Shown in pieces: positions 56,105 through 64,000 of a stretch of DNA of 64,000 nucleotides. The notes beneath the pieces are model-generated. The model worked only from the letters and a program-made list of their open reading frames with translations. It did not search any database and was not told the origin of the DNA. A program made the translations under genes and the position numbers. This stretch comes from Burkholderiaceae bacterium (GTDB lineage Bacteria; Pseudomonadota; Gammaproteobacteria; Burkholderiales; Burkholderiaceae_D), in the NCBI GenBank assembly GCA_018261755.1, contig JAGTRJ010000023.1:1-64000 (forward strand), given 5' to 3'. Positions within the stretch are counted from its first letter, which is position 1, and each line of letters starts with the position of its first letter.

Positions 56105-57595
56105 ATGATATTGTCCAAACTACCGATTCTGAGTATCGCTATCTGGTGTCCAGTCGCCTTCGGGCTGGTGGTGTTTCTTTTTGGCCGCGATGACAAGCCG
56201 CGCCGCGTGCGCGCGATGTCGCTGCTTGGCGCCATCGTCAGTTTTCTGGTCACGCTGCCGCTGATCGCGAATTTCGACAGCACTGCACACGGGATGCAGT
56301 TCGTCGAGAAATTCGCGTGGATCGAGCGCTTCAACATCTTCTACCATTTTGGCATCGACGGCATTTCGCTCTGGTTTGTGGTGCTGACCGCTTTCATCAC
56401 CGTGATAGTCGTGATTGCCGGCTGGCGGGTGATCGAGCAACGTTTTGCGCAATACATGGGCGCATTCCTGATCTTGTCGGGCATGATGATCGGCACCTTC
56501 TGCGCGCTCGATGGCTTGCTGTTCTATGTGTTCTTTGAATCGACACTGATTCCGATGTTCATCATCATCGGCGTCTGGGGGGGCGAGAACCGCGTCTATG
56601 CGGCGTTCAAGTTTTTCCTCTACACCTTTCTCGGCTCGCTGCTGATGCTGGTTGCGGTGCTGTACCTGTATCTTGAATCGGGCGGCAGCTTTGATGTTCA
56701 GACCTGGCATGCGCTGCCCTTGCCGATGAATGCGCAACTGCTGGTCTTCCTCGCTTTCCTGGCCGCTTTTGCGGTCAAGGTGCCGATGTGGCCGGTGCAT
56801 ACTTGGTTGCCGGATGCGCACGTCGAAGCGCCGACCGGCGGTTCGGTGGTGCTGGCTGCGATCATGCTGAAACTTGGCGCCTACGGCTTTCTGCGCTTCT
56901 CGTTGCCGATCACGCCGGATGCGAGCCACTACATGTCTGGCTTCATGATCACGCTGTCAATGATTGCGGTGATTTACATCGGTCTGGTTGCGCTGGTGCA
57001 GCGGGACATGAAGAAGTTGATCGCCTATTCGTCGATTGCGCACATGGGCTTCGTCACGCTCGGCTTCTTTCTGTTCAACCCGATTGGCCTCCAGGGCGGC
57101 ATTATGCAGATGATTTCGCACGGCTTCGTTTCGGCCGCGATGTTCCTGTGCATCGGCGTGCTGTACGACCGGATGCACACGCGGATGATTGCCGAATATA
57201 GCGGCGTGATGAACACGATGCCGAAATTTTCCGCCTTTTTCGTGCTGTTTTCGATGGCCAACTGCGGCTTGCCGGGAACTTCCGGTTTCGTCGGTGAATC
57301 GATGGTCATCTGGGGCGGCGTGAAGATCAATTTCTGGGTTGGCATGCTGGCAGGCCTGGCGCTGATACTCGGTGCGGCGTATTCGCTTTGGCTGGTCAAG
57401 CGGGTGATTTTCGGTGCGCCCGGCAACGAGCGAGTGAAGGCGCTGCAGGATATCAACCCGCGAGAATTCATCATGCTGGCCTTGCTTTTGGCGGCGGTGA
57501 TCGCTTTTGGCCTTTACCCGGCGCCGGTGGCGGAAACGATGCAAACCTCGGTCGCCGATCTGCTGCGGCATGTCGCCATTTCCAAGACATATTGA
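56105..57595 (+). CDS. nuoM: NADH-quinone oxidoreductase subunit M
   Basis: A 496-residue antiporter-like proton-pumping subunit. It has the [21 protein letters not shown] block and the lysine helix [22 protein letters not shown]. The ATG at 56105 has an ACAGG site eight bases upstream; a GTG at 56102 is directly in front and equally in frame, so the start may be one codon longer. Confidence 0.95.
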   Translation: MILSKLPILSIAIWCPVAFGLVVFLFGRDDKPRRVRAMSLLGAIVSFLVTLPLIANFDSTAHGMQFVEKFAWIERFNIFYHFGIDGISLWFVVLTAFITVIVVIAGWRVIEQRFAQYMGAFLILSGMMIGTFCALDGLLFYVFFESTLIPMFIIIGVWGGENRVYAAFKFFLYTFLGSLLMLVAVLYLYLESGGSFDVQTWHALPLPMNAQLLVFLAFLAAFAVKVPMWPVHTWLPDAHVEAPTGGSVVLAAIMLKLGAYGFLRFSLPITPDASHYMSGFMITLSMIAVIYIGLVALVQRDMKKLIAYSSIAHMGFVTLGFFLFNPIGLQGGIMQMISHGFVSAAMFLCIGVLYDRMHTRMIAEYSGVMNTMPKFSAFFVLFSMANCGLPGTSGFVGESMVIWGGVKINFWVGMLAGLALILGAAYSLWLVKRVIFGAPGNERVKALQDINPREFIMLALLLAAVIAFGLYPAPVAETMQTSVADLLRHVAISKTY

Positions 57596-57609
57596 ACGAG
57601 ACGGCGAAC

Positions 57610-59103
57610 ATGGACATCACGAACCTGATCCCGGTGCTGCCTGAAACCATCCTGCTGGTGGCGGCATCGGCGATCCTGCTGATCGATATGTTCGTGCCGG
57701 ATGGCAAGCGTAACGTGACATTCGCGCTGTCGCTGCTGACACTGGTTGCATGTGCAGCGGTCACTACCGTTTTGCCAGGCAGCGACGGGAAATCGGTGTA
57801 TGCGTTCAACGGCATGTTCGTATCCGATTCGATGGCGGCGCTGCTCAAGTTGTTTTCCTATCTGATGGTTGGCTGTACGTTGATCTATTCCCGCCGCTAC
57901 ATCGTTTCACGCGGAATGGCCGGAGGGGGCAGCCTCGGCGGCGAATTCTACGTGCTGGCGTTGTTCGCGTTGCTCGGACAGATGGTGATGATTTCGGGGC
58001 AGAATTTCCTCGTCCTCTATCTCGGTATCGAACTGATGTCGCTGGCGCTGTACGCGCTGGTGGCGCTGCGCCGTGATCATGCGCCAGCGACCGAAGCAGC
58101 GATGAAATATTTCATTCTCGGCGCACTCGCTTCCGGCTTCCTGCTGTACGGCATGTCGATGCTGTATGGCGCAACCGGATCGCTTGATCTGGCCGAGGTG
58201 GCGAAAGCTGCCGCGTCGGCTGACGCCAACCGGATGGTGCTGGTGTTCGGCATCGTGTTCCTAGTGTCCGGTCTTGCCTTCAAGCTGGGCGTGGTGCCGT
58301 TCCACATGTGGGTGCCGGATGTCTATCACGGCGCGCCGACGCCGGTCGCGCTGCTAGTGGGGGGGGCGCCGAAGCTGGCGGCCTTCGCGGTATTTATTCG
58401 CCTGCTGGTCGAAGGGTTGTCGCCGCTGGCGATGGACTGGCAGCAGATGCTGGCGGTGCTGGCGGTGCTGTCGATGGCGCTGGGAAATATTACTGCGCTG
58501 ACGCAAACCAATATCAAGCGGATGATCGCCTATTCAACCATCGCGCAAATGGGCTTCATGCTGCTCGGCCTGATGTCTGGTGTTGCCAATGGCGATATTT
58601 CGCTCGCCGCCGACGCTTACGGTTCGGCGATGTTCTATGCGATCACCTATGTGCTGACGGTGGTGGGCGCGTTCGGCGTCATCCTGTTGCTGACGCGCAA
58701 TGGTTTCGAAGCGGAGAATCTGGACGACTTCAAGGGCCTCAACCAGCGCAGCCCGTGGGCTGCTTTCATCATGATGCTGCTGATGCTGTCATTGGCCGGG
58801 ATTCCGCCGCTGGTCGGCTTCTATGCGAAGCTGTCGGTATTGCAGGCGGTGCTGGCGGTCAGGCATATCTGGCTGGCGATTGCCGCGGTGCTGTTTTCTC
58901 TGATCGGCGCATTTTTCTATCTGCGCGTCATCAAGCTGATGTATTTCGATCAGCCACCGGAGCAGGCAGAGGCGATCGAGGCGCCGGTGGATTTACGCAT
59001 CGTGCTCGGTATCAACGGTCTGGCTGTGCTGGGGTTGGGTTTCCTGCCGGGAGCGTTGATGTCTGCCTGTGCGAAAGCGATTGCGCTGACGCTCGCGTCG
59101 TAG
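57610..59103 (+). CDS. nuoN: NADH-quinone oxidoreductase subunit N
   Basis: A 497-residue antiporter-like proton-pumping subunit that closes the operon. The [17 protein letters not shown] helix and the lysine-bearing [23 protein letters not shown] block are conserved. The start [12 protein letters not shown] at 57610 is standard. ybaK follows 38 bases later. Confidence 0.96.
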   Translation: MDITNLIPVLPETILLVAASAILLIDMFVPDGKRNVTFALSLLTLVACAAVTTVLPGSDGKSVYAFNGMFVSDSMAALLKLFSYLMVGCTLIYSRRYIVSRGMAGGGSLGGEFYVLALFALLGQMVMISGQNFLVLYLGIELMSLALYALVALRRDHAPATEAAMKYFILGALASGFLLYGMSMLYGATGSLDLAEVAKAAASADANRMVLVFGIVFLVSGLAFKLGVVPFHMWVPDVYHGAPTPVALLVGGAPKLAAFAVFIRLLVEGLSPLAMDWQQMLAVLAVLSMALGNITALTQTNIKRMIAYSTIAQMGFMLLGLMSGVANGDISLAADAYGSAMFYAITYVLTVVGAFGVILLLTRNGFEAENLDDFKGLNQRSPWAAFIMMLLMLSLAGIPPLVGFYAKLSVLQAVLAVRHIWLAIAAVLFSLIGAFFYLRVIKLMYFDQPPEQAEAIEAPVDLRIVLGINGLAVLGLGFLPGALMSACAKAIALTLAS

Positions 59104-59141
59104 GCGAGCAGGGTATCGCCGGATAAGGCTTAGGCGAAAAA

Positions 59142-59627
59142 ATGAAAGAAAAAGCAGCAAAAACCAATGCGGCGCGAATGCTGGACAAGGCAAAAGTTGC
59201 CTACGAGCTTGTTTCGTATGAAGTGGATGAAGAAGATTTGAGTGCGGCCAGCGTTGCGCACAAACTGGGTCAGGATGTGGCGCAAGTATTCAAGACGCTG
59301 GTGCTGCATGGCGACAAGAGTGGTCACATCGTCTGCGTCGTGCCTGGCGACGAAGAAGTCGATCTGAAAAAAGTCGCGCGCGTTTCCGGCAACAAGAAAT
59401 GCGACATGATTGCAGTGAAGGAATTGCTGCCGCTGACCGGTTACGTACGAGGCGGCTGTTCTCCGCTCGGGATGAAAAAAACTTTCCCGACTTACATCCA
59501 CCAGTCGGCCGCTGGACTTGAGCGCATTTATGTCAGTGCAGGCCTGCGCGGCGTGCAGTTGCGGCTCGCGCCGCAAGACCTGATCCGGGCTGCGCGCGCG
59601 GAAATCGCCGACATCGTGCTGGCCTGA
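59142..59627 (+). CDS. ybaK: Cys-tRNA(Pro)/Cys-tRNA(Cys) deacylase, YbaK/EbsC family
   Basis: A 161-residue editing domain that hydrolyses mischarged Cys-tRNA(Pro). Family features are FKTLVLHGDK, the KKVARVSGNKKCDMI segment, and LTGYVRGGCSPLGMKK with the substrate-binding GGxSPxG motif, here GGCSPLG. The conserved Lys in VFKTLV is present. It may be translated from the nuo transcript or its own start. Confidence 0.9.
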   Translation: MKEKAAKTNAARMLDKAKVAYELVSYEVDEEDLSAASVAHKLGQDVAQVFKTLVLHGDKSGHIVCVVPGDEEVDLKKVARVSGNKKCDMIAVKELLPLTGYVRGGCSPLGMKKTFPTYIHQSAAGLERIYVSAGLRGVQLRLAPQDLIRAARAEIADIVLA

Positions 59628-59714
59628 CACTGCCGCTTTGCAGGTGCCGGTTCGCGTTTTGGCGCGCGGCGCTGTTACAATCCGCAGGTTGTTCAAAATT
59701 TTCTGAATTCGACC

Positions 59715-60815
59715 ATGTCTGGCAATACTCTCGGCAAACTGTTTGCCATCACCACTTTCGGCGAATCGCACGGTCCGGCGATTGGCTGCATCATCGACGG
59801 TTGCCCGCCGGGCATGGCTTTGTCCGAAGCCGATATCCAGCCGGAACTGGATCGGCGCCGCCCCGGCACGTCGCGTCATGTCACCCAACGGCAGGAAGCC
59901 GATACGGTCAGGATTCTATCAGGCGTGCATGAAGGCAAGACCACCGGCACGCCGATTGCGCTGCTGATCGAAAACCAGGATCAGCGCAGCAAGGATTACG
60001 GCAACATCGCCGAAGTCTTCCGCCCCGGCCACGCGGACTATGCCTACTGGCAGAAATATGGCGTGCGCGATCCGCGCGGCGGCGGTCGTTCATCGGCGCG
60101 GCTGACGGCGCCGATCGTCGGTGCAGGCGCGATTGCAAAGAAATGGTTGTTCGAGCAATACGGCACGACTTTTTGCGGCCGCATGAGCCAGCTCGGCAGT
60201 ATCGCCATCCCGTTCGAGTCGTGGCAGCACGTTGGCAGCAATCCGTTCTTCGCCGCCACCGCGGATGCCGCCATGCTGGCACAGCTGGAATCGGCGATGG
60301 ATGCGTTGCGCAAGGATGGCGACTCGATCGGCGCGCGCATTGAGGTGGTGGCGCAGCATGTGCCGGTCGGCCTGGGTGAGCCGGTGTTCGACCGGCTGGA
60401 CGCCGACATCGCGCATGCGATGATGGGGTTGAACGCGGTCAAGGGGGTCGAAATCGGTGCCGGGTTTGCCTCGGTCGCGCAGAAAGGCTCCGAACATGGT
60501 GACGAGCTGACGCCGGACGGCTTCGTCGGCAACAATGCCGGCGGCATCCTTGGCGGCATTTCGACCGGACAGGACATCACTGTGTCGCTGGCGATCAAGC
60601 CGACCTCGTCAATTCGCATTGCGCGCCGCTCGATTGACAAAGCTGGCAATCCGGCAATGGTGGAAACGCTCGGCCGGCACGACCCCTGCGTCGGCATCCG
60701 CGCGACGCCGATTGCCGAAGCGCTCTTGGCGCTGGTCTTGATTGACCATGCATTGCGCCAGCGTGCGCAGTGTGGCGATGTGGTCACCGGCACGCCGCAC
60801 ATTGCTGGTACCTGA
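59715..60815 (+). CDS. aroC: Chorismate synthase
   Basis: A 366-residue flavin-dependent lyase that forms chorismate from 5-enolpyruvylshikimate 3-phosphate. It opens [23 protein letters not shown], and the family signatures [14 protein letters not shown] and GGGRSSAR are intact, with DPRGGGR near residue 120. Length is normal. Repeat copy 8 follows 12 bases after the stop, in opposite orientation. Confidence 0.97.
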   Translation: MSGNTLGKLFAITTFGESHGPAIGCIIDGCPPGMALSEADIQPELDRRRPGTSRHVTQRQEADTVRILSGVHEGKTTGTPIALLIENQDQRSKDYGNIAEVFRPGHADYAYWQKYGVRDPRGGGRSSARLTAPIVGAGAIAKKWLFEQYGTTFCGRMSQLGSIAIPFESWQHVGSNPFFAATADAAMLAQLESAMDALRKDGDSIGARIEVVAQHVPVGLGEPVFDRLDADIAHAMMGLNAVKGVEIGAGFASVAQKGSEHGDELTPDGFVGNNAGGILGGISTGQDITVSLAIKPTSSIRIARRSIDKAGNPAMVETLGRHDPCVGIRATPIAEALLALVLIDHALRQRAQCGDVVTGTPHIAGT

Positions 60816-60826
60816 TGCGTTCTGGT

Positions 60827-60904
60827 GGGGGGATATGCACAAATATGCCGGTTCGGCCGGATATTGCGCGGCACTTTGAAAATACTGCCGTGAGTATATT
60901 TTTT
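60827..60904 (-). repeat. Dispersed palindromic element, copy 8 (short form)
   Basis: The reverse complement reads AAAAAATATACTCACGGCAGTATTTTCAAAGTGCCGCG, then AATATCCGG-CCGAA-CCGGCATATT, and CATATCCCC. Here the second stem is a near-perfect hairpin with a sequence quite unlike copy 3. In the aroC transcript the element would end AAATACT-N6-AGTATATTTTTT. Confidence 0.85.
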
Positions 60905-61017
60905 CCTCTCAACCTATCCCTCAAGCTGTTCCACCGGCCGTCTGATGGCGTTGGCGCGATCTTGTGTGTGCGCCATTGGGCACGCCATCCGAACGACTGA
61001 CAACCGGAAGCCATCCC

Positions 61018-62193
61018 GTGCAACAGCGATCCTGGCCCGAACAAGCGTTCAATTTCGGCTTCTTCTTTTTTGGCTATTACGGCTTCGTCGGCGTATTTTC
61101 GCCTTATGTGAGCCTGTATTTTGCTGATGCCGGCATGACTGCGGTGCAGATTGGCATACTGATGTCGCTGATTCAGATGATGCGCATCTTCGGGCCGAAC
61201 GTCTGGGGCTGGGCGGCCGATCATCTGCAAAAGCGCGTGCAGGTGCTGCGTTTTACCGCCGCCGGTGCCTTGGCATCGTTCATCGGCATGTATTTCGGTG
61301 TCACCTTCATGCAGTTCTTCGTTGTGATGGTGTTGCTCAATATTTTCACCAGTGCGCAAGGGCCGCTGTCAGAAGCTTTGATGCTCAATGAAATGAAGGG
61401 CGACCTGACGCACTACGGCATGCTGAGGCTGTGGGGCTCGGTTGGTTACATCGTGGCGGTGATGGCCGCTGGCCTGCTGCTTGACTTGCGCGGCATTGGC
61501 ATGTTCCCGTGGGTCGGGCTGGCGCTGTTGGTGCTGGTACTGAGCGCGAGCTTCCGCCTGAAGGAAACGCCGCAGCCATCGGCGCAGCAGAAGGCGCCGT
61601 CGATCATCGCGTTGCTGAAGCGGCGTGAGTTGGTTGCGTTTCTGGTGTCGGCCTGCCTGATGATTGCGGCGCACAATTCGCTGTATGTGTTTTTCTCGCT
61701 GTATCTGGCGAAACTGGGCTACAGCAACAAGCTGATTGGCCTGATGTGGGCGCTGAGCGTGGTGGCCGAAATCGTGTTCTTCTTTTATCAGGCGCCGCTG
61801 TTTAGGCGGTTTGGCGTGCAGCGGCTGATGATGTTCGGCCTTGGCATTGCAGTCGTCCGCTTCCTGATGGTCGGACTGGGGGCGGAATCGATGCTGCTGC
61901 TGCTGATCGCGCAAGTGCTGCACGCTGCCACGTTCGCCGCGCATCATTCGTCGTCGATCATGACGTTGCAGCGCTGGTTTTCCGGCCCGTTGCAGGCGCG
62001 CGGCCAGGCGCTGTTCATCAGCGTTTCGTACGGGCTGGGCGGCACGCTTGGCGGCCTCGGTTTCAGCTACGTATGGGAACATGTTAGTCCAGAAGCGATG
62101 TATGTCGCGGCGGCGGCGGTGGCGTTCGGCGGGCTGATTGCGGCTAAGCTCTCCTTCCGCTGGCAGGCGCGCAGCGAACAGCAGTCACGATAA
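61018..62193 (+). CDS. MFS transporter, HcaT-like (PPP family)
   Basis: A 391-residue major facilitator with 12 predicted membrane segments. It resembles the HcaT/PPP group, with FFFFGYYGFVGVFSPYVSLYF at the start and EALMLNEMKGDLTHYGMLRLWGSVGYI between helices. The GTG at 61018 is preceded by GGAAG; an ATG at 60964 would add 18 residues of low hydrophobicity. Substrate is unknown; phenylpropionate transport in HcaT is only a family precedent. Confidence 0.78.
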   Translation: MQQRSWPEQAFNFGFFFFGYYGFVGVFSPYVSLYFADAGMTAVQIGILMSLIQMMRIFGPNVWGWAADHLQKRVQVLRFTAAGALASFIGMYFGVTFMQFFVVMVLLNIFTSAQGPLSEALMLNEMKGDLTHYGMLRLWGSVGYIVAVMAAGLLLDLRGIGMFPWVGLALLVLVLSASFRLKETPQPSAQQKAPSIIALLKRRELVAFLVSACLMIAAHNSLYVFFSLYLAKLGYSNKLIGLMWALSVVAEIVFFFYQAPLFRRFGVQRLMMFGLGIAVVRFLMVGLGAESMLLLLIAQVLHAATFAAHHSSSIMTLQRWFSGPLQARGQALFISVSYGLGGTLGGLGFSYVWEHVSPEAMYVAAAAVAFGGLIAAKLSFRWQARSEQQSR

Positions 62194-62252
62194 ACCTTGG
62201 TTGCCGTTGCGCATGTTGCGCCGGCGGCCTCATTCAGGCGAGGGGCATGAAC

Positions 62253-63029
62253 ATGTACCACTTTTTTTACTTCCCCGACCGCGAGGGTTACGATACGCCG
62301 CATCGCGTCGGCCTTGCCTTTGAGCGGGTGTATTTCGACAGCGCCGACGGCACGCGGCTGTCTGGCTGGTTTATTCCGGCGCAAGGCGTCGCCAGCCCGA
62401 AGGAAGCGAAGGGCACCGTGATCCATCTGCACGGCAATGCGCAAAACATGACCGCGCACTGGAACTTCGCCGGTTTTGTGCCGAGCCGCGGCTATAACCT
62501 GTTCACCTTCGATTATCGCGGCTACGGCGAATCTGAAGGCGCGCCGGGGCCGCAAGGCGTGTTCGAAGATTCGATCGCCGCGCTCGATTACCTGCGCTCG
62601 CGCACCGATATCGATACAAGCAGGATTTTCGTTTTTGGCCAGAGTCTGGGCGGCATGCTGGCGATTGCTGCTGCCGGTGCCAGCCCGCAGGGCATTCGCG
62701 CGGTGCTGGCCGAAGCGCCTGCGCATTCCTACTCTGCTTGGGCAAATGACCGGTTGCCCGGCTCCGGGCGGGCGATGGACGATAGCTGGACTGCGACTGC
62801 TTTTGTGGCAAAACTCGCACCGATTCCGCTCATGTTGATTCACGGCACGCGCGATGCGGTGGTGCCGTACACGCATTCGGAGAAATTGTTGGCCGAAGCG
62901 GGGGAGCCGAAGCGGTTGGTGCAGATTAAGGGCGGCGATCACGTTGATGCGATGCTGGAAGAAGTTCATGGGCGCAAGTATCAGGACGAGATGATCGCGT
63001 TTTTCGATGCCACGCTGGAAAAATTCTGA
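62253..63029 (+). CDS. Alpha/beta hydrolase (BEM46-like)
   Basis: A 258-residue serine hydrolase. The nucleophile S131 is in FGQSLGGML, the acid is in HGTRDAVVP, and the His in GGDHVDA. The oxyanion region HLHGNAQN (about residue 60) is typical of the BEM46/YfhR group. The ATG at 62253 lies 7 bases after GAGGGG; an ATG at 62247 is too close to that site. No signal peptide is evident. Substrate unknown. Confidence 0.85.
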   Translation: MYHFFYFPDREGYDTPHRVGLAFERVYFDSADGTRLSGWFIPAQGVASPKEAKGTVIHLHGNAQNMTAHWNFAGFVPSRGYNLFTFDYRGYGESEGAPGPQGVFEDSIAALDYLRSRTDIDTSRIFVFGQSLGGMLAIAAAGASPQGIRAVLAEAPAHSYSAWANDRLPGSGRAMDDSWTATAFVAKLAPIPLMLIHGTRDAVVPYTHSEKLLAEAGEPKRLVQIKGGDHVDAMLEEVHGRKYQDEMIAFFDATLEKF

Positions 63030-63159
63030 AGCGGGTGTATAACGATCGTGCTGACAAGCCAGTTGCCGGTTTAAGGCGCAAACCGGCAAACATCGCACTA
63101 CCGGCCCTAAAAATGGCATAATGACAGGCTATTCATCGTATTTCCAACCGGCTTGAAAA

Positions 63160-64000
63160 ATGGCTAAAACGCTCTACGACAAACTCTGGGAATCGCATGT
63201 CGTCACCACCGAGGAAGACGGCACCGCCATTCTGTACATTGACCGTCATCTGTTGCACGAGGTGACCAGCCCGCAGGCATTCGAAGGGCTGAAGCTGGCC
63301 GGGCGCAAGCCGTGGCGCGTGGCGGCGAATCTGGTGGTGGCCGACCACAATGTGCCGACGACGAATCGCGCCGAGGGAATCGAGGATCCGATTTCCCGTC
63401 TGCAGGTCGAAACGCTGGATAAGAATGCGAAGGAATTCAGCCTGACGTACTTCGGCATGAACGACAAGCGCCAGGGCATCGTGCACGTGATCGGGCCGGA
63501 GCAGGGCGCGACGCTGCCGGGCATGACGGTTGTCTGCGGTGATTCGCACACGTCCACGCACGGCGCGTTCGGCTGCCTCGCGCACGGCATCGGCACCTCC
63601 GAGGTCGAGCACGTGCTGGCGACGCAGACGCTGCTGGCGAAGAAATCGAAAGCGATGCTGGTGCAGGTCGAAGGCGCGCTGCCGGCAGGCGTGACGGCGA
63701 AGGATATCGTGCTGGCGGTGATCGGCAAGATCGGCACTGCGGGCGGCACGGGTTTTGCAATTGAATTCGCTGGTTCGGCCATCCGCAGTTTGTCGATGGA
63801 AGGCCGGATGACGGTGTGCAACATGGCGATCGAAGCCGGTGCACGCGCCGGCATGGTGGCGGTCGATGATGTCACGATCAATTACGTCAAGGGGCGTCCG
63901 TTTTCGCCCAAGGGTGAGCAGTGGGACAAGGCGGTCGCGTACTGGCGCACGCTGCATACCGATCCGGGCGCGAAATTCGATGTGGTGGTGACGCTGAACG
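63160..64000 (+). CDS. leuC: 3-isopropylmalate dehydratase large subunit, N-terminal part
   Basis: The first 280 residues of LeuC, the aconitase-family enzyme of leucine synthesis; the gene continues past the right edge. It opens [15 protein letters not shown], and the family blocks [41 protein letters not shown] and [14 protein letters not shown] are in the right order. The later 4Fe-4S cysteines are outside the window. leuD and leuB would be expected downstream. Confidence 0.96.
   Translation, partial: MAKTLYDKLWESHVVTTEEDGTAILYIDRHLLHEVTSPQAFEGLKLAGRKPWRVAANLVVADHNVPTTNRAEGIEDPISRLQVETLDKNAKEFSLTYFGMNDKRQGIVHVIGPEQGATLPGMTVVCGDSHTSTHGAFGCLAHGIGTSEVEHVLATQTLLAKKSKAMLVQVEGALPAGVTAKDIVLAVIGKIGTAGGTGFAIEFAGSAIRSLSMEGRMTVCNMAIEAGARAGMVAVDDVTINYVKGRPFSPKGEQWDKAVAYWRTLHTDPGAKFDVVVTLN

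Noticed and set aside
31548-60904. RAYT as the mobiliser of the eight-copy dispersed element
   Set aside because: The RAYT's own flanking repeat (GGGGTCGGAGT) does not match the dispersed element beyond a short ACTCC/CCC resemblance. The link is not supported by this sequence.

Overview
The window looks like chromosome of a Burkholderiales betaproteobacterium. The evidence is gene order and protein character: gmk-rpoZ-spoT; pepA divergent from lptFG; gltBD; dapA-bamC-MBL hydrolase; and tpiA-secG-tRNA-Leu(GAG)-nuoA to nuoN. G+C is moderately high. An Oxalobacteraceae-like member is my best guess from gene order alone; no database search was possible.

Layout. 1-6.0 kb: the start of a pyruvate formate-lyase gene, a LOG-family phosphoribohydrolase, then minus-strand metC, rimO, pgeF and rluD. 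6.0-10.9 kb: bamD, gmk, rpoZ, spoT and a glutamine amidotransferase. 11.2-19.5 kb: a deacetylase-family hydrolase, nudF, a cold-shock gene with a long leader, pepA, lptFG, cysB, and the detached C-terminal half of a type IIG restriction enzyme. 19.6-32.3 kb: a penicillin-binding endopeptidase, an IclR regulator, dgkA, then a stretch rich in polyphosphate-related genes (ppx, a CHAD protein, ppk-sixA) mixed with SulP, PilZ and OlsB genes. A small heat-shock gene and a REP-associated tyrosine transposase (RAYT) with its own flanking repeats follow. 32.5-44.2 kb: gltBD, dapA, bamC, an MBL hydrolase, slyD, tpiA and secG. 44.3-59.1 kb: tRNA-Leu(GAG) and the complete 14-gene complex I operon. 59.1-64 kb: ybaK, aroC, an MFS transporter, an alpha/beta hydrolase and the start of leuC.

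Most genes are housekeeping. The unusual content lies between them. At least eight copies of a dispersed palindromic element of about 75-115 bp occur in intergenic gaps. Read in one direction, each has an AAATACT-N6-AGTATTT hairpin followed by a T run, which resembles a terminator, and a second stem kept by structure more than by sequence. One copy lies inside the nuo operon. Another touches the 3' end of tRNA-Leu(GAG), whose acceptor strand is replaced by sequence identical to part of another copy. The RAYT gene is a separate system, with its own GGGGTCGGAGT-type repeats. I see no prophage, CRISPR array, integrase or complete defence system.
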